Assembly: GCF_037975245.1 (NCBI RefSeq)
Contig: NC_092561.1
Span: forward strand, 560,001-624,000
DNA from: Apostichopus japonicus
Taxonomy: Eukaryota > Echinodermata > Holothuroidea > Aspidochirotida > Stichopodidae
Direction: 5' to 3'
DNA length: 64,000 bases
Shown: positions 1 through 11,270 of the stretch, in pieces
How positions within the stretch are numbered: the first letter of the stretch is position 1
Layout: each line of letters starts with the position of its first letter
Program-made: the position numbers and the translations under genes
Notes under the pieces: model-generated
Databases searched by the model: none
Told to the model about the DNA's origin: nothing
Seen by the model: the letters and a program-made list of their open reading frames with translations, nothing else

Positions 1-537
1 TGTACTCCTACAGTAGGTCACATTTTCCACAAATCAATGATACTCTAGGCCTACTTGTGATGGTGTAGGTCAGGGGTTTGTTACCAAACCAATAATCCAT
101 TCTGAGCTGGTAGCAGACAATCCCCGCAGGGAGGCTGGCATTTTGGCCTTTGACCTCCAGACAGATTCGAAACTGTCTGATGAAGATTTTATGACACTTT
201 TTTTGAGCCAAATATGCAGACTGAGGAGAAACTAAAACTGTTCATTTTCAATTATGACTGCCTTCTTAGTCATCAAGTTTATATAAGAAGAAGAAGACGG
301 TGTTAACATGATCTCATATCATGCCTGAGGAAGATTGCCGTATCCATGTGAACAGAAACATCACAGATAAGTGAGCATCTTAACAGAAGATGTGAAACTG
401 ATTGTAAATATGAAGCATGGGACTTGGATGGCAGTGAAAAAAGTATTTGAGACCTTGCTCTTATTTATACCATACTGCAGAAAGAATGAAATCTCGACAG
501 CAAGCATTAGAAACAAATTTGCACATAAATATATATA

Positions 538-706
538 TGTTTATATGTGAATGACACACCAGAAAAATTCCACTTCATGACCGGTTTCGTCCTTTTGGGA
601 CTCATCAGGCGAAGGTAGGAATCGAACCCTGGATCTTTGTGTCACAAATCGAAGTCCGTACCACTCGACCACAGTGATTTTACTGGTGTGTGAATGCGTA
701 TAAATT
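538..706 (-). mobile_element. Small tRNA-headed, inverted-repeat-flanked element carrying a hammerhead ribozyme
   Basis: Read on the minus strand, this stretch starts with a tRNA-like head. It has a consensus Pol III A box (TGGTCGAGTGG, 671-661) and a perfect B box (GGTTCGATTCC, 628-618), followed about 10 bases later by a hammerhead ribozyme core (608-579). The outer ends are imperfect inverted repeats of about 28 bp. ACACACCAGTAAAAT on one side pairs with the other side at 14 of 15 positions, around 551-566 and 678-693. The family is not recognised. SINE-like hammerhead elements such as Smalpha of schistosomes, and hammerheads in Penelope-like elements and retrozymes, are known. Whether this is one of them or something new is inference. 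No clear target-site duplication was seen. Confidence 0.65.
571..619 (-). ncRNA. Hammerhead ribozyme core (type I-like)
   Basis: On the minus strand CTGATGA (608-602) is followed by a 4-bp stem II, GTCC/GGAC, closed by the loop CAAAA. Then comes GAAA (588-585) and CCGGTC, giving the GUC cleavage triplet ending at 579. Every conserved core base (C3 U4 G5 A6 G8 A9, G12 A13 A14, H17) is present. Stem III would be the self-complementary ACCGGU, which cannot close as a hairpin but can pair between two molecules, as in dimeric animal type I hammerheads. Stem I can be built from CUUCG upstream and UGAAG downstream, with an A-C mismatch at position 1.1. That mismatch could be a decayed CpG, so the copy may be weakened or inactive. 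Confidence 0.8.
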
Positions 707-3700
707 GGCTTTGTATAACTGTCATTGAGGGTGTATTACCCAAGTGTTATGATTGTACAGAGTGCACCCCTTGTGCTTTGAATCTGGTTATTCTGTATAA
801 AATTGTATATACTGTAAATGTAAATATATCTGATGCCCAGTCTAGCCTTCAGGCAGAGCTACAAGTTTTAACTTTTAGTTGTGGATGATATGAGGGGGGG
901 GGGGGGGAGGGGTACGTGGAGGAGAAATAATCCAGGCTGGTACAGTAGTATTTCTTGTACAGTAAGAATAGGACAATTTTCAGCAAGTTGTGGTGACTAA
1001 AACCTTTGAGGAGGAAGTAGGAAAGTCTAGGAGGGAAAAATAGTGGGTGAGGGAGTTTTCTCATTCCACCCACCTCTCTGCAACATCACTGAAAATGTGA
1101 TATAATGTGATGTGGATACCAAAACTGTGTGAAGTCTGTTCTTGCAATATAGGATGGCAGACCTATTTTGGTAAATAAACTTCAAGAATGTTTTGGGGAT
1201 AAATTGCTGTAATGTTCCGGTACCTAAGGTTCACTGGCTATGAAAAGAAAAACATATTTCACGCTTCCAGGAAGACATTCAAATGATCCAAGGTTTAACA
1301 GACAGTTCTGTTTTAATAATTATCAGGCATCATACCAGTGAACTGTACAATATACATAGATATACTGTATGTAACTTACTACATAGCCTTGAATGAAAAG
1401 GCAATGAAAACTCCAGACATAGTTTGAGTGGTTTTTGTGGTAGCTGACGTGGAGCTTTAGATTAATCTTACAGATAATCATACATAATGTTCTGATGGCA
1501 TGATTTCCTCCATCCAACACAATGGCCTTTGTACTTCAATTACATAAGTTTGCCAAATTCAAGGAGCCAGTTATCTGGTATCGACCCATATAATATTAAT
1601 TAAGTACAAATGAAACATACTGTACAATAGTATGGGCCTGCACACCGTATTAAAATCATATTTTGTGGAGAGTAATATTCATGCTATCCTACTAACATGT
1701 ATGCACTGTTCTACTGCTACTGTACGTACAGTACAACAACTGTAAATTCTTGTATTATATTCACTGTTCAAAGTACTGTTTAGTACAAATATCATTATGT
1801 TCATATATATGGTTTAAGAGGCAAATTCTGTTTAAATGTGAATATTGCTATCTGTACTAAATATCAGTCAGGACAAAGTCAGAAAAACAGAAAGCCATTT
1901 AAATGCAAAGTTTTGGCAAACTGCCAATTTTATTACTATGAGATATAGATTAATGAGCCAAAATTTCCCAAAAGATGGGTGTGGTTGTTACTTCACATAG
2001 TCTTCACTACATACATACAGTAGCAGAAAGTAAGATCTTGGGATCACTGTGACATGTGATGCAGTCTACTTCATGACCAAGCTGTTGGTGCTGAGAGGGT
2101 GAGGGGGGGGGGGATGGAGGTTGGTCAAACGAGTTAACAGAACCATCACAGGGGTAGAGTCCTTAATCCCCTTAATAGACTTCATGACTTAATCTTTATT
2201 GGAGCACTTTACATTTAAGTCCTCAGCCAATTTTGAACAAGTTTGAAGTTATGAAGAGGGTCTTAATTCCTAATAGATTCCTAAGAAATCGGCTTGACTT
2301 TTAGGAATGCAAATCAAGATCTTGAGACTAGCTAAACCCTTGTTGTCCATTATTCTAAAGATGCAGCAACTCATGAAATCCGATTAGCTAAATATTGTAT
2401 CCATATGTATGGGTATGTGTATAAATACTTCACCTGTTGTGGCTCTTGTGCTGCATTTATCTTGCTCACGGACCAGAGTATGATGCTATAGCAACTGTCC
2501 TTAAGCAGAATCTTACTCGCAGACAGCCCAAAATAACAAACACCTCCTTTCTACAGTGCAAATTGAAACACCCACTAAGCAAACTGAAAGTAGCAGTCTG
2601 AAAGACTCTGAAGGGCTAGTTTGAAGACTCCTCAAGAGTAGTTAAGCCTTCTTTCCAAAATCTTGATTCTTGAAAATCCTACACTTACAATCAGTGCAAA
2701 TCTGAATGTAGATAATCTGTAAGCCATAAAGCATTTCAAAAAGAGCTTTCTTTTGAACCATTGAATTAGTAGTAAATTCAGTATTACAGAAGTTACAGTA
2801 GGGAAGTCATTGCATGTAATTATGGTGCCATGGGATCTATTTAGATTCCTTGAAAGGGCTGAAGATGGTGATTGTTACTATCTCCAGTGGACCAATGATG
2901 TTTTATACAGTTTGTGGTTTCTGGTAGAGGGACTAAAATGCCCCAGATAATAAGATGGTCAAGTGCTTGGCCATATATTGAAATTGCTTAGTTGTGCGTG
3001 AAGTTAAATTTTAGCTTTTGGATTAGCACTACAGAAGTTAGGGAAGGCCTCAAAACATTGGCCCCCAATTTTCAAATGCTAAAAGTTGCTAATTTTAGTC
3101 TTCTCGAATTTGCAGTATATGCCCAGGATACTGGCTGATTCAAAGCACTGTATATTGTAAACAGGTGTACAGCTGTTTAATTTTAAAACAGTGTCTTTGG
3201 CATATTCGCAGAACTTGTGGTTAGAAGTACCATGATACTGTATAACAATCAACAAAACAAAACAAAATTGTTGGTATTAATTAAAGCCGAGCGCTGAGTC
3301 ACTCATGCGAATACATGTACAGTTTGAAGACGCCCGTAGATAATATAATCAATTGCAACTATACACCAACCACATCAGTATTTATTTTGAAGTTGTCATT
3401 AATAACCTTTGGGTTGTAACAATTTAGGGCTAAAATATAGGATTTGATAAAAAAAAAAAACAATTAAATCTATAGTAGGTCCCATTTTGGTAACAGCTCA
3501 GGACTCTCTGTTTTGTAGTTATTCCCATAAAAAAACGCCTGGGTGTCTGGCTAAGTCGTCATCCCAGTTCTCTGATTGCTTCAATATGGCCACAGCTGTT
3601 CCAGTTTCTGGAATTTCAACACCTGTTGTCCTAGCCCAGTAATAAATTTATTGAACCTCTACAACCAATAACAAAATCTCTCGCCGTAACCAGTATTGAC

Positions 3701-4249
3701 TGCCAATATTTACTTTGGTGTAGTCTGTGGTAGGGAAAGCATTAGAGCCAACAAATTTGAATCTTTGTGGAAGCAGATACAGATGGGTTCTGCCAATCGT
3801 TTCTTAGCAAGTGTTTACAAGTTAAATATATAGTGTACTGTACATGTAGCATGCGTTATGTGTTGAAGTTACAAAGATTGATTACAGTATAAGTTGGTAC
3901 TATGTCTCTGAAATCAAGAATGAGTTGTACAATGCGATCTAAGGTATTAAAAGGAAACTGGGGGAAGGGGGAAGGGGGGGGGGAGAAGAGTAAGAGAAAA
4001 TATGGATGTAACCTTTGACCGTCCTGTGCTTATTATGCATGTGGTCTTTGCTATTGGAATCAGCTATGAACTGGAAACAGGAAAATAATATGAAGATGGA
4101 AAATAATATGTAGATGAATTAACAAACTGCATTTAGCCTTTCACTGCAGTACTTTATGTACTTTATTAATGTGGTAATGAATATATACTGTACTGTAGTG
4201 TTCTATACAATTTGTACCAGTGCTCTCTAATAAATTATCAAGTTTGGAC

Positions 4250-4276
4250 TAACATCATCATCATCATCATCATCAT
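4250..4276. repeat. (CAT)n microsatellite
   Basis: About eight uninterrupted CAT triplets in non-coding sequence. Confidence 0.9.
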
Positions 4277-5505
4277 TTGTGATCAGTTTTTTTTGTTGTC
4301 AAAACTTCATCGAGCAATGTGAATATTCTTTGTCGTCTTTTGAAATATTTTCGATTGAAAACCGATGCCTTGCCCATGGATGGAAACTCCCTGTCGAGCT
4401 CAGTCTGTCTTTTATTCCGTTGAAAGTTTTTTCTTGTTATGTTGATGGTTCTTTTCAGTGTTTGTCGTATAAGGTGTGGTTCCATAACAACTCCCTGGTT
4501 ACATCCAAATCAACATTTCAGTCATTGACTGCATGAAGTTATTACGAAAACTAATAAACTTTTTACAAAGTATCATATTTAGCGTTGTCGGAAGTGAGAG
4601 TAGTGGGCCTAGGATAAGGTTTAGCAGAAAATTGATGAAACTTGCTGGTAGATCCTGTGAGAAAATTTAATCGTTTTACTTAGACAATAGAGAATACTGT
4701 AACTTAAGAAGATTAGACAAGACTGTACTGTGCATCCTTGATGAAACTAAAGCGGATTTTTGAATTGATTTTTTGATCAATTTTTGGGATGGACTATCTG
4801 CTAAATTGTATCCAACAACAGTATAATTCATTATCTGGATGATAGCCCAAGTTGTGCTTCAACTAATGACAGTAGAAGTTTTGGTCCCCCTGTGCCTTGG
4901 CCTGGCTATGGGATTGACCACATAAACTTGTTCAGTAAATATTCAATACCTTAGAAACCTCTAGTGAGGTTGTCTTCAATTGCAAGCCTATTTTTCGGTG
5001 ATATCCAGTGATTTGGTTAACTCATTGACCAAATGTAAAAAAAAAGTTGCTTTAATATGTTGCAGGTGCCTTTCCTTTGTAGCACACAGGACACAGGTGT
5101 ACAATATGCTGGATTTGAATCTGTACTGCAGTATACACGTACATTTATGTCGCTCAAGGGTGAGCAGCATCAATCCAGAACAGTTTGATGGCATATTAAA
5201 CGCCCACGATATTTCTTGAGTTAACTCATAATTAGTACACAACTCTGTGCATGCTATGGTCTTGTTGGTCTTATTGGTATGCAGGTCTGTGGTGCCTATA
5301 GACATGAAACTTTCACCTTGACATTGTACAAAAACTATTGATAGATCATCAATACGAAATGGATCAATACCAAACACAGATCTCAGACCTGCTAGACTTA
5401 CTGTATCCATACCAGCTGTTGCAGTGTAGAGTTGGTATATATGGAAACTCCCTGGGTACAGTATGTACAGTCTGGCCAAAAGTAGGGTGCGTCGGTATAT
5501 CGATA

Positions 5506-5559
5506 TACCAGGTTTACCTGGTATTTCTCGTATTGATGATATACCAGGTGTACCTGGTA
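5506..5559. repeat. Pair of near-perfect 18-bp palindromes
   Basis: TACCAGGT-TT-ACCTGGTA (5,506-5,523) and TACCAGGT-GT-ACCTGGTA (5,542-5,559) each have 8-bp arms and a 2-base centre, and start 36 bp apart. A related half-site (TACCAGGTATATCCGG) follows near 5,605. The origin is unknown; a remnant of a transposon end or of a small tandem repeat is possible. Confidence 0.75.
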
Positions 5560-6462
5560 TTACATTCATACCCCGAAATCTGTCATTAACCAATAAACTG
5601 AAAATACCAGGTATATCCGGAAAAAACCTGAGTACCCGGTAAACATAGTATCCGATTAAAATACCGACCCAAATATAATCCACGCAAACTTGAAAATATT
5701 CCCACTACTACTGTTTATCATGTATACCATTACCACTCCCGGTAGTCCCAATCTGTAAACATTCTTGCTGCACAGTCTTATCCCTTGCACCTGTTGCTTG
5801 TACTGTGTGTACAAACCATATGCAGATTATCATCAAAGATGAATCATGAATCATAGCACATAGCCAAAGAGCTAACCGGACAACAGGTCAACGAAGGGAC
5901 ACAGATTAATTCCCCAGTCATGTGTATAATAATATAATTACCCACAGCTTGCTATGACTAATTGCTTAAAAGCTTTGAGCATAGTGCTACCATACCGCAA
6001 ACTCAGTTCCCTGCCAAATGGTTCTCTCAAGTTCCTGTTCACGCAAGTACAGTAGTTTGTCAAATGCTCTAACAAGTTAGTTTAGGCAGAAACCGATTTT
6101 GCTCGATATGTATATTGATACCTGTTTGTTGTTAATAGTTGCTGCACTGTCTTCTACAATATGAATACCATTTCTGTGCACAACCCTCGTAGTACATAGT
6201 CTTCTACAATATGAATACGATATGAATAGATCACAGTGCTAATACTCGTAGTACCAGGTATTTGCCAACAAATATAAAAATATCTGTCTTTGCTTAAATA
6301 CCGTTGCACCAATGTTCAGCTCTGTAAGAGTGGGCAGTATTTATTACATTGCTACCTACTAGTGCTACCTCAATCAAACTCTGTGATCCACCAAGCTTTC
6401 ATACATTTCGAGCTCTGGAACAGATCTGCCCCAAAAGGGAGCAGAGGATCAGATAACCCTGA

Positions 6463-6483
6463 CCCCCCCCCCCCCCCCCCCCC
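6463..6483. repeat. Poly-C tract of 21
   Basis: Uninterrupted run of 21 C, one of about a dozen G or C homopolymers of nine or more bases in this AT-rich window. Confidence 0.9.
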
Positions 6484-9400
6484 GCTCGAGATCTATTGCA
6501 AGAGGACTCTTAGTTACCTAAATAAATTACAGTACACATGTTACATAGTATTTAGCTCTGATGGTGACTGACTTCATTTATACAAATTTACAATGATAAA
6601 AATACATGATAATTTAAATTTACTCTACCACAAAGCCAACAATTTGTTGTTAGGCTCTGTATGGGGCCAAACCGGTCATGACCGGCCAGACCAACATTGG
6701 CTAACTGTTTCCCAAGGTGAGTTGGCTTCAGGTTCACACCAGTTGGTCAGTAACCTCCAACATTTGATTTCTTGCTCCCCAGGATACTAAATTGACATAA
6801 TTACTTCAATACATGATCTGGCTGTAATGATCACATGACGTTACACACTGTGACCGAGTAAGTGATGGGCTATTTTTGGAAACCCACAGTTGAATGTATA
6901 GTGGGAACCATGGAGACTGATCTACAGTACTAGAGCCGTGCATAATCCAATCGTATGTTAGATTATTGTACATTCAGACTCTGTACAGTACATGTACATG
7001 GAAGTAGTTAAATGGAAAATGTGTGTTGTTTTGTGGAACGAATAAATCGATACCGTGTGTCATTGGTTTTGACATGAAACCACTGTATGTTGTGGTTCTA
7101 TTATGATTATTTCTTATTTGGGGTTTTGCCCCGGGCGGTTACATGCTGTTTATTGGCAATTCCCACAATAAAGTAGAAAGACCCCCGCATTTTCTCTTTG
7201 TGCCAAGGTTTTGCTTGCGATAGCATATAGGTTCAGTTGGAAAGGTTTGTATCCCCTAGGGGGAGCCCGGCGTAATATTCTCTCCTTGTTAATGTATGTC
7301 TGCCATTACATTGAGGATACATGACTCAATAGTTGTGATATGAAGTGTTGTGGATCACGTATATATGTTAGTACTAGTATTGTCAAGAATAAATTAACAA
7401 TGTTGTAACAATAACATCGGGCCATTCAATGATGGTTCTGTACACCTGGGGCCTTGTTGTCCTGTATTTGAAACATTTCTGCTTGTTATGCAAAATGTCA
7501 GTCTTTCTCCCGAGATTCAAACTCTGAAAATTCAGTATCATATTCAGACCCGTGTAATTTATACAAATTGTGAAGTTTCTGGTGAGCAACTAAAAGTAAT
7601 TTACACAGGTTCAGTACACTATAAGCGGACCCAATCCCATAGGTAATTGTTCACATTTGAGAGTGCAAGGAGGATCAGCATCTTATTTTCCCTTCCAGGA
7701 GGGGGTGGGAACAAGAGGATAGGGGGTAATACACACCCACATTTGATGACAATTGGTGAATCAACGTCGAGCGAAAGAATGTTACTTATATATGCAAGGG
7801 TGAAGTCTGGATTTTTGTTTACAAATCAATTAGCTAGTTACAGTACCACAATGCTCCCAAAAGGGAGATCTCTTAATTGCAGGGTATCATTGTGAGAATT
7901 TGAGCTTTCACACTGCCAACTGCATCACCATTGTCGTGTGCAGATCCCCAGGTTGCATGCTAAAATGTGAACTAGGGTAAAGTTGGTTTATGCTAAAGTA
8001 TGTTTTATCACATGTTATGTGTATACTGATATTAAATGTGATGGTATGATCAGCCATGGAGGTCTGTTTTTACCTCCATGGATCAGCATAGTACTCTCCA
8101 TTCTTATCAGATGTGTATGAAATAATACTGCATGATACTGCATAATACTGTAGCATTGATGCTGAGTGTTTGTGGATCCATACTCTGTATAATAGTGTAT
8201 AGTTATCCTATCACTAATCATGACAGATTACTAATTCATGTGTGATTATACCAGGGATTAAAAGAGCCAGTATTGTTACATTTATTTAACGGACAAGGTC
8301 ATCCATCTTGATGAATAAGATCAACACAGACACAATGTATGTGGAGACCATAGCCTAAGCACTGTACAGTATAGTAGGTCAGTGTGGATCATTCCTATCT
8401 GCACAGGCAAGATACGAAGGCAGCTCAGAGATTAACGTACTATCAGTGATCCATACATGGGGTCAGAGGTTGTTTCTTTCAATTGTTTCATATATCTTCC
8501 TTTGATTTCTGTAAACAATAGGTGTAAAATTAACCCTTCTGTGACCTTCCATTTACAACTCCATCTGACCCTATGTAGCAGGATACTGATCTTTACAGTA
8601 CCTCAAGCAAAGTGTACAGTTAATCGAATGCATTGTTGTTGAAATCAGTTCCCTTATTCCAAAACTACAAGTCAGATATGTACTACATGTACAGTAATAC
8701 ACACTGTACAGTTATCTGCTGTACAGTACACTGTACTTGGAAAGGATGAAATTCACATTCAGGAATGAAAAACGATAGCAACAGGTCACATGTCTGTGAC
8801 AAAACAAGAGATTGTAACACAAACTTGTTTGTACATACCATCCCCAATCTTTCACTGGCAAGATTATAAAACCTATACTGTATATATAAGTTTTAACTTC
8901 AGTGAATTGTGAACAGCTATATATTTATACAATACAGAAATTTTGATGTCCCACAAATTTCATTTTTTTTTCCATGTCGTCAGAGAGAGAGAGAGAGAAA
9001 ATACTATTAGCAACCTGCTTATGTATTCCAAAAGCCTGTGTAGGTAAACATGTAAATGTTAAGAGGGCCTGACCTTTTCACCCTGGCAGGATCTTCTTCA
9101 GAGGCTAACTGAAACGAAACCAATCTGAGAACACATTAAGAGAGACAGATGGACAGACAGTTAAATTGGACAAATGAGCAATCAATAGAGTTATAGATTT
9201 GGGGGATTTCATCATTCTCTATGTAGTTTTGTTGGACTAACATAGCAGATACTGTTTTTTTTTGCATACCTAATCTTCTCTTTGATAGCATAATAAAGCC
9301 TGTATAACCAGCCTGTGAGTCGTGGTCCTATAATTTTATTTGCTCGCTCTCCCTTGAAATATCTCATACCAGTAATGTGTTTTATTTTGTTTGCTATGTT

Positions 9401-10667
9401 GGCCCTCTTCTTTGCCCTTCTTGGCCGTCTTCTCTGCCCTTCCAGGCCACGGAGATTAGCCCCCACATCCTTTTCACCACTCTGTCTAGGTTACTGTGCC
9501 ACACTACCATCATGTTGTGTGTAAAAACTTAACAAGATTCAGGAGTACAGGACACAAGGTTTGTGCACATCCTTCAAATGTTGGTGCCCCTCCATAATGT
9601 GCTGGTGCCCAACCAACTGAGAGTGCAGGCTACAGTACAAGTCTGTGCCCCTCCCTCTTTATTCTTGCTTTGTGCAGCTGCAGATAAACTATTTTGTAAA
9701 GCTACAAATAGTTTTAATGACATTACATTACATTAAACATTGCAGGAATTGCTTGTATTGGTTGTTAACCATGTACTACTTGGTGTATGATGATTAAGAC
9801 AGACCTGTGATAACTTAATTAATACACCCAAGAGGTGTATGTCCTATACCTACAGACCACAATTAATAGAAACTTTTTTAAATTCTTTCGTTATTGGAAT
9901 CATCGCTTAAAAGCTTCCAGGTGCTTCTACCAAATGATATTTGCTACTAATGTAGATGTATCGTCTGAATGGTTGAGTAATAATAATAACGGAGCTGTCT
10001 AGACCTATTGGTCTGGTGGATCAATAAGCGATCGTTTCGTTGATACTCACAGGTCACATTAGCAATTCTCCTATTTAATCTTTATATGGTACAGTTCTGT
10101 CAAACCATTCTGCAAATGGGTTTCCTGTAAAAGCAGACAGCCTATCCGGTGTCACTCTTCTTGTCCCACCTTACTACAAGGAGTCTCATACGGACTAACG
10201 TCTGCAGCTCTATATCACTTGATGTACAAGATGGTTAAATCTGTCAGTGGTTTTTGATTACTACTGCCATTAGCCGCACCAGCCGTGCCAGCTGTGTACT
10301 GTCAAAGTTCATAGACACCACAGTTCACACAGCTTCTCCTGTGGTTGTATGCACAGAAGCTAGTATAGGTCATATTTGATATGGACCACTACTCAACAGC
10401 GACACAATATGAAAAATTGAGCTTATCTAACATGCATGTCAACGACAGTCTTCAAACTTAATTTACAGTTTCCACTTCACTTGTAGAAATTCACCTTTTA
10501 GGATCAGGGATCACCTTACATTCATTGTCAGGATCTCAACTATAGGATAACCTTCTATGTGTTATGTAAGGATAGGACCCACTTATATGAACTGCACTAT
10601 TAATATCCTATAACACATATCCATTAAAGTTACTGGTATAATATTCAAAAGTCAGCATTAATTCATT

Positions 10668-10790
10668 GCTTCACCTGTCTTCTCACAACTACTGCACTCT
10701 TGGTCATACCATGTTTAAGGTATCTGATCTGTTAGCCTTCTAACACTGACCTCCTAAAATGATCAGTCACTTCAGGCAATCTGCCATCCT
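10668..10790 (+). repeat. Diverged member of a dispersed repeat family
   Basis: Shares CACCTGTCTTCTCACAAC and CCTTCTAACACTG-like blocks, in the same order, with the fuller copies at about 19,288 and 24,233. The coding potential is nil and the family is not recognised. Confidence 0.5.
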
Positions 10791-11219
10791 CCTATAATAC
10801 CTCAAGTATTTAGACAAGTTTAGTTAAGTTGGACATTTGCAGGGTTATCGAATGCAGGTACTGGAAGTCTTGGAATTATAAGATCAGCTCAAAATATATC
10901 AAATAGATCACATCAAAAATGTATCAATATATTAACCCAAATATCAAAATATATAGGTGCTCTTGATAAAAAAAAAGTTGCCTCTATCGGTCATGTCCAA
11001 TTGAGTGTGTTTCTCTTTATTTCTAAGTAACTACTTACTACATGTTCAAGACATAATAATAAAATTTGAAAACAATCTTCTCAGTATAAAGATAAAAGTG
11101 ATGTTATTGGAGAGGTTAAGAATGCTGTCTTAGAGCATGGCAAACAGACTTTTCAGTGTCATGACAATATATTTGACAGAATTAACAGTCATTTCTCTAG
11201 AGCTTAAATACATTATATT

Positions 11220-11270
11220 TACTTAGCTCCTGGCTTACCTGTCTCCTCACAACCTCACAACTATGAGCTT
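11220..11270 (+). repeat. Short fragment of the same dispersed repeat
   Basis: CTCCTGGCTTACCTGTCTCC followed by TCACAACCT matches the left end of the copies at about 19,290 and 24,236, then the similarity stops. Confidence 0.5.

Noticed and set aside
9085-9125. Second hammerhead core suggested by AACTGAAACGAAAC
   Set aside because: No CTGANGA box and no stem II; only a GAAAC word is shared.
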